A stretch of 64,000 nucleotides of DNA, taken from contig CP136069.1 in the NCBI GenBank assembly GCA_032622095.1, positions 153,997,043-154,061,042 on the forward strand. The letters are read 5' to 3'. The translations under genes and the position numbers were made by a program. This document shows, piece after piece, positions 10,649-22,391 of this stretch. Position 1 is the stretch's first letter; each line of letters opens with the position of its first letter. The notes beneath the pieces were generated by a model that did no database searches, was not told the DNA's origin, and saw only the letters and a program-made list of their open reading frames with translations. This DNA is from Siphonodentalium dalli. Taxonomy: Eukaryota > Mollusca > Scaphopoda > Gadilida > Siphonodentaliidae.

Positions 10649-10904
10649 TTAACCCCTTCTCTACTGAATGGATTATCCCATTCAGTTATTAATGTATAGA
10701 GTGGGATGTTCCATTTTTCATCTGTAGGGATGAGTAGGAAATATAAGCAGACGACAAACAGTCGATAACACAATACAAGTGCAGAATGATTGATATTCGT
10801 TGGTGGGAAATGTTCAGAAACTAAATTATACACAGGTTTGTTGAACTTATAATATTATCTGAACATTTTATTCACCAATGAGTATTTCGTAAAGAAAGCG
10901 TTAA
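10649..10904. mobile_element. TTAA MITE, CCCTTTCT family
   Basis: TTAA at 10649-10652 and 10901-10904 bounds a 248-bp body. It starts CCCCTTCTCTACTGAATGG and ends TTCGTAAAGAAAGCG, an imperfect inverted repeat. The closest relative is 42577-42809. The pattern fits a non-autonomous piggyBac-like element. Confidence 0.65.
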
Positions 10905-11474
10905 AACACGCGCCTTGTTCTCGTGAAATCAAATAACTTCATTTGAAATATGTCATTGATATATAATACTTATATACTATGGCATAATTACAAGCATCTC
11001 CTATTCATGCAATATTTAATTAATCTAGCATGACTTGATTTTGCTAACCATTTTCTTATTTCCGATTACAAACACACCGATTCCCCACCGGGATTCTGAA
11101 GACTCCAGGATGAAACAATTAAAAAATATGCATCGATTTGGAATTGTAATCTAGTCAAGAGTGAAAAGTCATCGACGTATCGACTTGTCATAGACTGCGA
11201 TACTGTGGGACCTTTATAATGCAGTGAATAACCAATAGTATGGGCAAGTTACATGTAGTTGGTTGCTTACCGGGAGCTCTAAGTTTCGGTCAAGTTATTT
11301 TCAAGTGAAATTACACTCTTTGTGATCTTTCCACCACAAATTATATGACTATAAATGTACATTTACACAATTGTCAGGCAAACTTATGAAATTCTTAATA
11401 TATGCATGGTTATCTATTGCACATTATCGATTGATAATTTCATGATTGACAGTATATGTATTTTGTTCTAATGC
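10905..11474. other. Intergenic sequence, nothing recognised
   Basis: No gene, RNA or repeat supported. Confidence 0.4.
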
Positions 11475-11680
11475 TTAACCCTTTCATGACTGGAGCTTCC
11501 TGAAATTTTGCGAAAATCCTGTGCTAATGCATTCTCTTATATATATGCGAGTTGCTCAAATGGTGCCTCGCATATATAAGATAATGCATTGACCTAACAA
11601 TATTTATTTATATCTTGTAAGCCAGTGCATTCTCTTATATATATATGTGTGAGGCTTCATATGGGAGACTCGCATGATTG
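11475..11680 (+). mobile_element. MITE left end (CCCTTTCATGACTGG family) with hairpins
   Basis: TTAACCCTTTCATGACTGGA (11475) matches elements at 38392 and 39331-39574. It is followed by hairpins built from GCATTCTCTTATATATATGC and its complement, also used in the element at 12034. No inverted right end was found downstream, so the element is truncated or fused to the hairpin family. Confidence 0.5.
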
Positions 11681-12033
11681 ACAGGTGTTCCCAATTCTCG
11701 CAAATAACGCATCTGATTTTATGGAAATATATCGGGGAAATTAGACTTGTTTTACCAATAGTGGGATTAAATTATTAGAAGTTAGTCTTGTTTAGATTAA
11801 CTTTATGTTATGCCGTCATCACACACAAGTTTGAAGACAAATTTACTATAGCACGCAATTTGTCTTAAACCTTTCCAGTTATACATGTAACTGTATAAAC
11901 CTAATCGATACAATAGTTATTTCTTAAATAAAACAAAAGCAATCAACAAATGAAGGACAAGCTGGACAGCCATCTGAATTAAAATGGGCAAACTCCATGC
12001 GGGGTATATACTGCTTGATGACTCGGATAGATC

Positions 12034-12446
12034 ATGTGCCAATGCATTCTCTTATATATGCGAGTCGACCATATGTCGCCTCGCATATATAAGAGAATGT
12101 ATTGGCCTAACATTTTTTTTATCATTTTTTCTTGCATTCTTAAATTTTTTGTTTTAAATTTTAATCATTTTTTCTTACATTTCTTTAACAATTTTTATCA
12201 TTGTTTTTATAAAACAACTGTTATAATTTGTTCTTACATTCGTTATCAATTGTTATCATTTTTTCTTACATTCTTTAACTATTTTTATCATTGTTTTTAT
12301 AAAACAACTGTTATAATTTGTTCTTACATTCGTTATCAATTGTTATCATTATTTCTCACATTTTTTTGTAACAATTATAAAAAACAAAACAAAAAAATGT
12401 TAGACCTTTGGTCGACTCGCATATATAAGAGAATGTATTGGCACAC
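12034..12446. mobile_element. Hairpin-ended element with internal tandem repeat
   Basis: The left end is a hairpin: GCCAATGCATTCTCTTATAT, a short loop, then the complement ending GTATTGGC. The right end (about 12400-12446) repeats one arm, GGTCGACTCGCATATATAAG to TTGGCACAC. Between them is T-rich DNA with a 90-bp unit repeated twice (start points 12181 and 12271, near identical). A relative lies at 53095-53737. Confidence 0.65.
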
Positions 12447-12469
12447 GGTTGCAAAAATAGTGCAAAACA

Positions 12470-12910
12470 TGCAGGGTTTATCTCCCTTGATGACTCGATA
12501 AGACCGCTGCTATCGGCGACATTTGGTGGACTTCGGCGATATTAAGATATATACTAAGCGAACAGAGTCATGCATATGTTGCCCCTATTAAGCACACACA
12601 AACATTGATCACAATTTGTGTAATTTCGCACCTAAAGTTTGGAAAATCCCAATAGAACCAAAGAACTATATTGCGAAACGGTGTGAACTGGTTCTCCGAC
12701 TATTTTATCAAAACAAAACTAAACGCACATACATGGGCGACATTGTCACAACACGCATGGCAAGTAAAACACAAGAGTTCTAGTTTGCTGACATTTTGCT
12801 AAGCAGCGTGCAAAAAACGTCAACAAAACTACTGTTTTAATTCTCCATTCCCTCTATAAGTTTTTAGTTTAGGGATTCTTATCAAATCACACAGGAAATT
12901 TCACTTTGGG
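12470..12910. repeat. Dispersed 440-bp repeat, copy 1
   Basis: Collinear with 34230-34670. Shared blocks include GAACCAAAGAACT(A/G)TATTGCG, GAAACGGTGTGA, CTAAACGCACAT and AATTCTCCATTC. The block around CTCCATGC...GATGACTCG also occurs before the hairpin element (11988-12024), so the 12034-12446 element lies between two partial copies of this repeat. Its function is unknown. Confidence 0.6.
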
Positions 12911-13017
12911 GTGATCAGGTCCGCCATTTTGGCTGAAAAACCAGCGCTAAATATAGAAAACCCACAGACTAGTACCCAGCCGGTGTCAGGGTCAGAAAGT
13001 GACTGGTATACGCTCTG

Positions 13018-13200
13018 GGGTCAATACTATGAAACTTTTTCTTTGTAAGAATCTACAATTGTTTGTAAGAAATAACAATTTATCATTCGCCAATACTATG
13101 AACCTACGATTACAAACATAAATCACAAATAGTACGTGTTCTTTGTATTTACAAATATCTCCAATCACAAAGAATGTTCGAGTACTATGAAACATAATTT
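13018..13200. repeat. CAATACTATGAAAC repeat remnant
   Basis: GGGTCAATACTATGAAAC occurs here and its complement ends the short inverted-repeat element at 19303-19410; a diverged version is at 25211. The right end here is in direct orientation, so the copy is rearranged. Confidence 0.35.
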
Positions 13201-13239
13201 TTCAGTTTTCGCACCCTTAACACGGATAATATATATATC

Positions 13240-13870
13240 TATGATACGCAGGGACGTGGCGACAAGGGGTCGATTCACCCCCTCGGGAAAATATTTTGTC
13301 AGCTGGAAATTTCAAGTACAACCCACAGGGACGTCGCGACAAGGGGGTTGGGTTATGTTTCTCGCTCCAAACATTTTATCAACACGTTCAACAGCTGGAA
13401 ATTTGATACCTGAAACAACATGAATTGGAAATTTTACAACAACAATAGGTTGAACTTGTTCTGTTATTTTGTTTTTTCCCAACAATTTATTAGGGGGTAT
13501 GTTTTGTTTTAGACCAACATTTGCATATTTACCTCCTTTGGTCAAAAGTTTGGATTGAAATGGCCTATATTTAGAAATTGTCAAACATTATGGGGTGTCA
13601 GCTTGGATGTGATGTAGCAGTATGTGTTCCTTGTAACTACTGAAATTACCCAATTTATTGAAAGTTACAACGTTACGGAACTTGTCTAGAATGTCTATAT
13701 AGGGTGTCAAACATAAATTGTCGATTTTCACATCCTTAAACCGGAGCATATAACCATCTGATTCGCAGGGATGTAGCCCCCTTATGAAAATGTGTTATCA
13801 ATGGAAATCTCATAAACAGGGACATGGCGATAGTGGTCTTGGGAACACGATGCCTGGCACATTACAGCTG
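13240..13870. repeat. Dispersed transposon remnant with CAGGGACGTGGC ends
   Basis: The motifs AGGGACGTGGCGACAAGGG (13250), AGGGACGTCGCGACAAGGG (13327), CAGGGATGTAGC and AGGGACATGGCGATAG (13829) recur with GGAAATTTCA-type blocks and TTTAGACCAACATTTGCATA. The same mix appears at 27780-28110 and 63490-64000. Ends of the CAGGGRCGTRGC type are common in hAT-like non-autonomous elements, but I could not define exact borders. Confidence 0.4.
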
Positions 13871-14355
13871 TTCAGAATAGGATGGGGCGAGTAGCCGCCA
13901 AATCGTATGAGTCACAACATCTCTGACAAAAGTTAGTGATTAATACAAATAGTGAGTGATACTTGCGGATTATAGCCAACATTAGCATGTAACATGTACT
14001 TACCATAATCAATGATATATCCAAGAATGGATAAAAATGACGCGTGTTCCCAATGTGAGTATGATTTTTCGCTCAAGAATGCATTGCGGATTATCCTTTG
14101 AGTTTCAATCGTCGACGCGAATGCATTTGGTCACGGTAAAGGACACGAATACGAAGATGCAAGCACATTTTTCATAAATGACTAGAGCATAAATGCAGTG
14201 ACGTGGCAAGATGCTTTTTTTTTTCGAAACGTCGATATTCAACTGTATCCCCACCCTCAATTATAAACAATTATAAAATTGTTTACCCCGGTTGGCTTCT
14301 GATTTTCAAGCTGTAACAGTAAGTTGTGCACCCCCGCCCCTTGGATTGGACATAT
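13871..14355. other. Intergenic sequence, nothing recognised
   Basis: No gene or repeat supported. T and C short runs occur near 14215-14340. Confidence 0.35.
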
Positions 14356-14614
14356 TGACTAAATATGACTAACTTAGTGTTAGTCACAAACGTTTTGAGA
14401 AACTTTGGTCAATTATTGGAATTATTTGCACATAATTCAGCAACTTTAATTTACGCCTTCCAATTGACTAAGAAAAGTCCCCATTCCTTAGTCGTTATGA
14501 CTAACATCACCCTAGTAATTTTGATTAATGTTATGCCTCAGTCATGTTGGCTGAACTAAGTCAGTCATCCTGAGGAAAAACGTTTGACTAACATATGTTA
14601 GTCATATTGACTAA
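14356..14614. mobile_element. Inverted-repeat MITE rich in TTAGTCA
   Basis: The left end (TTGACTAAATATGACTAAC) is inverted at the right end (GTTAGTCATATTGACTAAG) over about 35 bp. GACTAA or its complement recurs inside, giving the element a repetitive internal structure. It has no coding capacity. Confidence 0.65.
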
Positions 14615-14820
14615 GTTTTGTTATCAGCGTAGAAAAATTCAAATACCTTCCTCTTGATATACGATTCCATCGTTATGTGGAATTTATAGGCATTGTTTTG
14701 TTCAAAGGGTGCATATGGAAATTATAGGATGGACACCCCGTCGCCAAACTGAGCCCATATAGCCACGTCCCTATCTAGATATATTATAAGATATCGGAGC
14801 AGTTTGATATTATAAAATGA

Positions 14821-15128
14821 CACTCCTATTGGTTTGGTATGGTTTATTAGGGTTTATCAACGTTCTAGCCGCTATGCCACACACGACGTTGTCAATTTTA
14901 CGGGTGGAGGAAAAGACCACCCAGAGGCTCGATTTCACCGCGAAATCGTCCCACTGCGTGTAGAAACCACCGACCCCCGGAAAGCAACTGACAAACTTGC
15001 CCAGATACACGATTCCGGTCACCCTACATATGACGGGGTTAGAACCAGCTTCGTCAGCGCTGGACGGCATGTAACAGTGTAGTGCACCTGTCATTCTACC
15101 GACTGGCACTCTACCGCACCACTCCTAT
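14821..15128 (-). mobile_element. Full-length tRNA-derived SINE, family 2, with 9-bp TSD
   Basis: The body (14830-15119, minus strand) is flanked by perfect CACTCCTAT direct repeats at 14821-14829 and 15120-15128. From its 5' end it has an A-box-like TGCCAGTCGG (15108-15099) and a B-box-like GGTTCTAACCCC (15046-15035). A GC-rich central part follows, then a tail AAACCCTAATAAACCATACC typical of several molluscan SINEs. The central domain may belong to one of the shared SINE cores, but I could not assign it by eye. The 99-codon ORF on this strand is incidental. Confidence 0.85.
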
Positions 15129-16440
15129 AACCGAGACCATTAGCACGTCCCTGCTTCGATACACCCCTCCCGATAAAATGGAGCCACGTTACTGCCTCGA
15201 TGTGTTATGATAAGAGTAGCGGATCAGTTTGAAATAATAGGATGGTCACAATATATATAATGCTATACCATCAAAATATAATATTTTATTTTCACAAACT
15301 GAATGATTGTAAATTTGTAATTTGTAAAAACAATGATACCAAAATGTTTGTAGTACTCGGTATTACACTGACTTGTACTTACATACACACACTACAAACG
15401 GACCGTTTAATTGTTAACTTGCGCAGACAAGTGGTCATCAACTTAGCAATCCGTGAACCGATTGGATAGCTCTGATAAGCGTTCACCTCTCAACTTATGA
15501 TTAGTTATTTCTTTTGTAACTTTGGCCCGCCGTGATTCAATATAGTGTTAATCACTCACAGGCAAAAGTTTGTCCGTAAGCAATCTACAATAATCAACCG
15601 TAGATCTTTGTGAAATTTGCGAGATTTTGTTAGCTCATCGTTTCATAGTACCGGCGTTTTCACTAATCACAATATGATAGCACGCATTGTAACTTCCCCA
15701 TATAAATTGTTGTCAGTTATTTTAGCTCTATATACATGTCCGTCTAATTTCGGCCAATTTGGCCGGTTACTTCATGTGACCTTTTCATCTGACGTGTGTG
15801 TCGGATAATTGATCTGGAGGATTTATGTAAATGTTAGCCCAAACTACATTTCCAAGTAACGATGGTTTTGTTGTTTATTTTGAGGAATAATACCGCGTCA
15901 GATGAATTCAGCCCAAATATGTTAACAGTTGTCGTGTCAAACATTCGGCAGTAGGTTAGCGTTATTTAGTATTTGTGGATGTCCTTTAACATGGGGAAAA
16001 TAGACTACTGCGCTTGAACGAGCATGTGAATTTGTCGTTTTTAATGTACAGCAACTTGATAATCAATAACAGAGGCATTCTCTGTCAAATAAGGTCGCTC
16101 TATTTACGGTATTAATTGCGGAACTTTCTAAAGTAAACTACGCGTAAACGGATACATACGGTAAATTATAGAATGTGCCGGAATCGGCCTAATCGCCCCA
16201 TGGCCAACTCGCCCAGTCGACGTGTGTCAATTCGGTACCTACTATAACATGTACCCGAGTCCGATTCGGAATAAAATATGTATACGGGTGTTATATAGCG
16301 TTTGGTCCGTTGTTTCTCAATGAATATTCTCAATGAAATTTGGTGTATATGTCCGGGCTGGGACATGGAATACAACAACGTTTGAATTGTTTTTAAATTT
16401 ACAAATTTGTTGATTTTATTCAATTTTTTTTCGTTCTGAA
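15129..16440. other. Intergenic sequence, nothing recognised
   Basis: Only short ORFs and no repeats that I could confirm elsewhere in the window. A 107-codon minus ORF (16166-16489) has no recognisable features. Confidence 0.35.
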
Positions 16441-16470
16441 AACACACTATAAAGTGTATATAATATAATA

Positions 16471-16780
16471 ACGAACACGAGACATACATAATTTATAAAC
16501 TGTTAACAAAAGATATCAAATTCAATACATGACAAAGATGACTCAGTGGAGTTTATAAAGTGAACATAAAAACATTGAGGTAAGAATCTTTTTAAGGAAT
16601 GCAACTTTATTTAATGATAATAAACACATAAATTAAAATAACAAACATGAGACATACATGATTTATAAACTGTTAACAAAAGATATCAAACTCAATACAT
16701 GACAAAGATGACTCAGTGAAGTTTATAAAGTGAACATAAACATATTAAGGTAAGAATCTTTTTAAGCATTACTAAACCGT
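16471..16780 (+). repeat. Tandem duplication, period 170 bp
   Basis: GAGACATACAT(A/G)ATTTATAAAC starts at 16479 and again at 16649. Near identity over about 125 bp in each copy ends at GGTAAGAATCTTTTTAAG. The 45 bp between the homologous parts differ. Confidence 0.85.
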
Positions 16781-16789
16781 TTAGCACAG

Positions 16790-18217
16790 ACCACAGTCCA
16801 CTTCACTCATCCGATCATCACCAAACTTCATATTTATCTTGATATTGATCTATCAGATGAGAGCTATCAAATATTTTTTTAATTTCATAGGAAAAAATGG
16901 TCGCCAGCGGCCATATTGCATTTACGTTATATTTTATCGCGTCATGTCGATATCTAGTATTACTTAGAAATTTCACCTTTCCAGATTCATAATTGCTCCA
17001 TTGACTGTAACAGATGAAATTATTCCCCTCTTCGGATAGAGTGTCACTGAAACTTTATTTTGTCAGACTGTCTGTATAATCACTGATTATATATGGCAAT
17101 AATCTGTAATAAGATGTAGCACTATTTTATTTTATATTTACATGCAGTGCTGTTTTTATACATCAATTCTAATCCCCCTAGATCATCATGTGATCGATCA
17201 TACATCGCGCGAGGACCTGGTTGAATTAAGGGGGGTTTTATGGATCACTTCTGTCCTCAAGCTAGATTATACTTATGACATTTAATGGCATGTTTCTAAC
17301 GTGGAGGGTTAGATATGCTTGAGAAACCACCACTCTTTAATTCACACCAAGTTCTCAGCTGTCATGTTCGGATATTAGAACCCATAGCCATGATATATGG
17401 TTTATTTTGTGTATACTAGTAATATAGTTATTTTCAGTACCTTTATATACCAGTACTGTGTATAACAATGCATATAAATTAATCCATGTATACATGTATA
17501 TTGATTCAACGGATTCAGTGGTTTTGTCCATCAGTCTATCAAATTTGCGGGGAAAACATGGCCACAAGCAGTACACCCTGCTAAATTTCGAATTTGAATC
17601 AATTGGCGCACCCTGCAGCCAGCTTTTATTGGAGAACTTTTTCTTATGTGGATATTTTGGGTCACCGCTAGATGTGAGCCATATTTTGTTCTCAAACTGT
17701 CCTTGTGAAGACATCACTGCCAGCGGTGATCTTCAATTTTACTATTTTTATGGCTAAATAATTTGGTTGATCCTACAGACGACACCCTTGTCCGATCGTC
17801 ATCAGATTCCACAATTATCTTCTGGATAACCAGGGTGAGAGTAATCTAATTTTCCCGAATTTCGTTAAAAAACATTACCACAGGCAGCAATTTGGTATCT
17901 TACTCTTTGATCCTCTTTTGCATGACTGAATTGTTTAGCAACTGTACAGACATATCCCTCATCTGGTTTTTATATACATGTATATCTCTTCATGCGGACA
18001 GCCAGTATTACGTAGGTACTTCAACTTTCTGCATTCCTGTCATCATTTGAAATATAAAAATTTACCTGATACATGCACCCTTCAAAATTTGTTTCGTCGT
18101 ATCTATTTTAATGACCCGTATGGTAATATTGATACAGATATATTTGTCAAACATTTCTTTGTACAATATACAGGTATTTAGTTTGTAACTAAATCTAGAA
18201 ATATATAATAGTAGCTC
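16790..18217. other. Intergenic sequence, nothing recognised
   Basis: ORFs of 99 and 120 codons overlap on opposite strands at 17355-17757 and neither resembles a known family. No repeat was confirmed. Confidence 0.35.
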
Positions 18218-18706
18218 GTGGACCCCACTTCGTCCGGGATGTTCCCCTCTGATTTTCGGAGAAATGCGCGATTTAACCTTGAATTGACTATTTTAAAGGT
18301 GAAGGTCATGTCGGGGTCACGATTTGACCCGTCCAAAACACTCCCCGGACAAAAGTCACGACAAAAGTACCCGTCGAAATCCGCCCGGCTTTATACCCGA
18401 TTTGACCTTGAATTGACAATTTTGAATGTCAAGATCAGGTCAGGGTCATGATTTGACCCACCCGAAACACTCCTGGGACAAAAGTAACAGTAGGTATCAA
18501 ATTTCGTTGAAATACTTCCGTTTTACCAGATTTGACCTTGAATTGATCTTTTTGAATGTCAAAGTCAGGTCGGGATCAAGATTTGACCCGTCCAAAATAC
18601 TCCCTGGAAATAATTTCCCCTAGGTATCAAATTTCGTCAAATCTGTCCGGCAGTTTTCCCGGCCATAGCTAACAGACAAACAGACAGACAAATGTCCAAA
18701 ATATAT
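18218..18706 (+). repeat. 130-bp tandem repeat, 3 units, within an interspersed element
   Basis: GATTT(A/G)ACCTTGAATTGA begins units at 18270, 18399 and 18529. Each continues with TGAATGTCAAG, GGTCA(C/T)GATTTGACCC and a CTCCC(T/C)GGA block. The array is introduced by a segment ending TTCGTCCGGGA and followed by ACAGACAAACAGACAGACAA. The period is not a multiple of three, so the repeated peptides in different frames are not a protein. Confidence 0.8.
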
Positions 18707-18710
18707 ATTA

Positions 18711-19085
18711 AACTAGCTGATGTACTCGACTTCGTTCGGGCTAGTTAGGGATTTTTTTGTGATCGCCTCCATCTGGACAGTACCCAGTATATACAGCGTC
18801 TGGCCAAACTATTGTTCAATTGGTCCAGAAACATGCCTATATCAGCACGTTCGAGAACATGGTCCCACGTGAAATTGGACCCGTCCATATTGCTCTCGGG
18901 ATCGAAGTAGTCCTACACACAAATTTTGAGTCGGATCGGTCAAGGTCCAGAAACATGCCTATGAGCGAGGTCAAGTTGACACGTTAAATACCAAATTCGA
19001 GCAGTGTTAGAGTCTATAACACATACACACATGCATTCACGCATACACACATACATACATACATACAGACAGGTGTTTCAAAATG
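18711..19085 (+). repeat. Interspersed repeat with TTCGTTCGGGCTA start and CATA tail
   Basis: The element begins near CTCGACTTCGTTCGGGCTAG and contains GTCCAGAAACATGCCTAT twice (18828, 18948). It ends in an (ACATACAT)-rich tail followed by ACAGACAG. Layout and ends resemble those of the element immediately upstream, so the two are probably related 3' ends of retroelements. Confidence 0.5.
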
Positions 19086-19302
19086 TATAATCGATAGCTA
19101 CAACAATTCTATGGTAGATAGTTCACGGCCGACCTGATGCATGCATCTTAGTTTTCTTGTTTGAACTGGTATTCAGATGACACTGATAACATGTGCATGG
19201 GAGCAGAGTGGGGAGTTAGTTTTTTCTAAGTTTTACAGCTGCCTTTTAGGGGTTTCACCTCTCGCCCAGTCTAAGGTATTACAATAATACGGCTAAATTT
19301 TC

Positions 19303-19410
19303 CCTGTACTATGAAACCACTGTGATAGTTAACACAAATTTGTAATTACAAATTAATAAATACAATTTGTATTTACAGGTATAAAATTGTTCATAGTATT
19401 GACCCCTGGT
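19303..19410. mobile_element. Short inverted-repeat MITE, about 110 bp
   Basis: GTACTATGAAAC at the left is inverted as GTTCATAGTATTGACCCC at the right. The interior is AT-rich with an ACAAATTTGTAATTACAAAT palindrome. Related end sequences are at 13018 and 25211. Confidence 0.5.
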
Positions 19411-19759
19411 AGAGATTGAAGAATGGAGCGAATGTGAAGTTGAAGATCGGATCCAGTACCCTACAATATGTCTGAGACTACATGGGTAACTACCAATAAT
19501 TCCACTTGAATAACATCGAATAGCTTCTTGATCGTACATTCTACACAATGTATATTGGCATGGTCACGCTCTTCGATGAAGTCCTGACAGTACTAATGTA
19601 CATTACGCCTATACTTAATGTGTAGACCGAAGTCGTTATGTTGTTGTCAGACAATAGTTTATCGACTCAAAATTTATAACTGACGTGATGTCAACTTTAA
19701 TGTCACAGTTATCTTGTTATCTAAACATTGGTATTGATTGGAATATATCTTCCTAGATG
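19411..19759. other. Intergenic sequence, nothing recognised
   Basis: No gene or repeat supported. Confidence 0.4.
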
Positions 19760-19876
19760 TACAGTAATGCTCTAATTAATCGACTCCTTAAACACAGCAG
19801 AATTATGGGTAACTTTTCAGGATTTAGTCGGAAATATGGCTTGTTTAAGGAGTCGATTAATTAGAGCATTACTGTA
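19760..19876. mobile_element. TA-flanked MITE with CAGTAATGCTC ends, short form
   Basis: TACAGTAATGCTCTAATTAA at the left and its complement at the right form TIRs of about 34 bp. The middle (GCAGAATTATGGGTAAC to GAAATATGGCTTG) is identical to one arm of the perfect palindrome at 23742-23958. TA flanks with CAGT-type ends suggest the Tc1/mariner superfamily (pogo/Tigger-like). Confidence 0.7.
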
Positions 19877-20865
19877 CTAATGGGTGATTCGGCATTCTGA
19901 CACTATAATCGGTTCGCATGATTACACTCAATGCGCAATCAGTTGGTAACTGGTAAATCCCAAAATGGCAAGTCCCAGACGGAAAAAAAATCATAAGATT
20001 TCACCCATAGCAAATCCTTTGGCAAGTTCACAGTTCGAGAAATTGGTTGGTTGTGCAATCTAATGGCTTCAATTCACAGCGCGAGTGGGCAGCTACATCA
20101 TGTAATGCAATGGGCTATATTTGGACCGGACATCACCAGAGCTATTTTAAACACTCTGCGCACTTTCGGGTTGGATTTCTTGTTTTATTCGATTATCTTT
20201 AACCTGGTATTTGATGTGTTTGGTGACGACCCGGGTATCATAACAGGTCGAGTAACAAGACATACATATATGTGAACTAATATACCTTGGATAGTGATAA
20301 ACAATTATGATATCAAAAAGAAAAACACGGGTTACGTTTTCTCTGCAAGCATTTAGCAACAAATTGCGTTCCATTACCGTTCCTTGCATGGTAAAATATA
20401 AAGCTCTTCGGTGAGAAAAGGTGAACACAGTTAATTTATTCCTATTAATTGGGTAAACCTTTCGGAGTATATATAAAGGCCATATGTATGTAAGTATTAC
20501 GTGCGTGTATTCATTGACATATTTTTATGAAAGTGATATGCACTTTTTCCTTAATTGCCCACTATATATAATGTAACTAGAACTCGACCGTAAACTGGAC
20601 GAGCTCAACTTTCAAATTAGTGATTTCAAGAATTTACTTTGGGGAATTCCAAGTGAAACTTCATAAAAAAATGAAAAGATGTTCGGACTAACTCTCAACG
20701 AACACACCAAAATGATTGACCTTCTCACATCATATCCGCCTACCGGGTCTAAGTCTTTTATACAGAATACCAAAGAAGACAATATTAAATAAATAAAAGG
20801 TCAGCAGACCACAGTGTCCCCCGAAAAAGTGGCAAGTCGATGCCGCTTTGTTGAAAAAATTAAAA
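19877..20865. other. Intergenic sequence, nothing recognised
   Basis: Short ORFs only (74 and 93 codons, opposite strands, 20051-20428). None is recognised. Confidence 0.35.
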
Positions 20866-21185
20866 AAAAATGTTGAATTTTCTAAGTTGAAAAGGGTTAA
20901 TACCTCCGTAAAAAATTTATTTTTCCGTCATCTATATACATGTTGCACATCTTCAATATATGGGCAACAATATTCTGAAGTTACAAATCTCTAGGATGAA
21001 AATTGTAGGAGGAGTTGATTACACCATGAAGGTACCCTCATACAGAAAATTATAAAAAATGTTGAAATATTCCAAGTCGAAAAGGGTTAATAACTCCGTT
21101 AAAAAGTTATTTTTCTGTCATCTATATACATGTTGCACATCTTCAATATATGGGCAACAATATTCTGAAGTTTCAAATCTCTGGG
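20866..21185 (+). repeat. Tandem duplication, period 190 bp
   Basis: Segments around AAAAGGGTTAATA(C/A)CTCCG (20891 and 21081) continue in parallel through CATCTATATACATGTTGCAC, TCAATATATGGGCAACAATA and TTCTGAAGTT. They match over about 130 bp and are separated by about 60 unmatched bases. Confidence 0.85.
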
Positions 21186-21385
21186 ATCCATCTTCATCCG
21201 CAATTTTGAACGATACCATCCGTGTTTCTGGGCCACAAACAATTGAAATAATAAACTTCAAAAAACGATATCTGATCACTCTGAGCTTTGATGGGTGGGT
21301 TCCTCGACTCGAATCAAATATTTTTTACCCCCGAAGCCAAAGAAATAGTAATTTAGGAGCGTTAAATCGGATTGAGTACCTTTAA
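21186..21385 (-). mobile_element. TTAA MITE (AGGTACTCAATCC family), partial
   Basis: The blocks CCATCTTCATCCGCAATTTT, CACTCTGAGCTTTGATGGGT and CCGAAGCCAAAGAAATAGT are followed by GATTGAGTACC and TTAA (21382-21385). The same blocks occur in the same order at 30050-30273 and 42287-42499. The left end is replaced by the 190-bp tandem duplication. Confidence 0.65.
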
Positions 21386-21864
21386 CGTAAAAGACATATT
21401 TTTGTATTTCAGAACGTAACACAAAAGAGAGCAATTTACTAGGTTTAATTTGATGAATGATGAGTTTCTTCAGGTTGTCTTCTAACATCGAGCCGATGAT
21501 ACTCCAGACGTGTCCCCGGGGGCGTCTCGATGACATCTAACAAAAATAACACAACCTTTATTTCATTACGTGAGAATTATATCTCAAATGAGCTGCTATC
21601 CGGGTTAGTTTGAGGAATGGAGGAACCCCCGGTTTTGTCCTTCATGGCGGCCGGAATTAAAAAACTAATCCATCGACTATGTGACCGATTATCCAACGCG
21701 ACGTTCGTGCTCTAACCATTCATCTAGAAAGTGGATCGCATGCTGTGCCGAATTATGACTGTTTGCGTTTAACACTCACATGGAAGCTAGGGAATTTCAG
21801 CGCCAAACAATCTAAATTTATGGTTTTATGAAAGCCACATTGGCGGATTTTCTTGTCTGTTTAG

Positions 21865-22391
21865 TTAAAGGCACGGACGGCGTTCGTTGCAGAACTATTC
21901 ATATTTGTTCAATTCGCCATCAACAGAAGGAATATTAAAATATATATAGTTTTGTTCATATGCCAAACATAATCAGCGCGTAAATAGTATATTGTCATCA
22001 AGACGTACGATGGTGTACGTAAACAAGAGCCTGCTCGTGTTACAGAAGTTTTGCTTCTATTTACATAACACAACGTAATTCTATTGGTTAATCACACACA
22101 AATGGTATAAACGCTCTTTATTATTTCCATATCAGGAAAACAGTAACAAATAACGCTCTTTATGTTACTATATCCGGATCTAAACAAAAGCAAGGTTCTG
22201 TAACGTTTTTTGCTTTTGTTTACATAACAAAGGAAAAACATTTGACAATAGCATACTGTTTATGCCATATTTCTGATTGGTATAAGAACAAGGTCTGTCT
22301 GTATTTTACTATTATTTCTCTTTATGGCGGTTTTTGGCGGAGGTGAATATTTTAATAGCATACCCACCGCCAACGCAGCCCGCATCTTTAA
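21865..22391. mobile_element. TTAA MITE (AGGCAYGGACGG family), copy 2
   Basis: The body (21869-22387, 519 bp) begins AGGCACGGACGGCGTTCGTT and ends with GCCCGCATCT, bounded by TTAA at 21865-21868 and 22388-22391. It is closely similar to the 29158 copy throughout. Two internal AACGCTCTTTAT blocks and AACAAAAGCAAGGTTCTG are shared. Confidence 0.8.

Noticed and set aside
12034..12501. 155-codon plus-strand ORF
   Set aside because: It lies within a T-rich mobile element and its repeated peptide follows the 90-bp tandem duplication; no domain.
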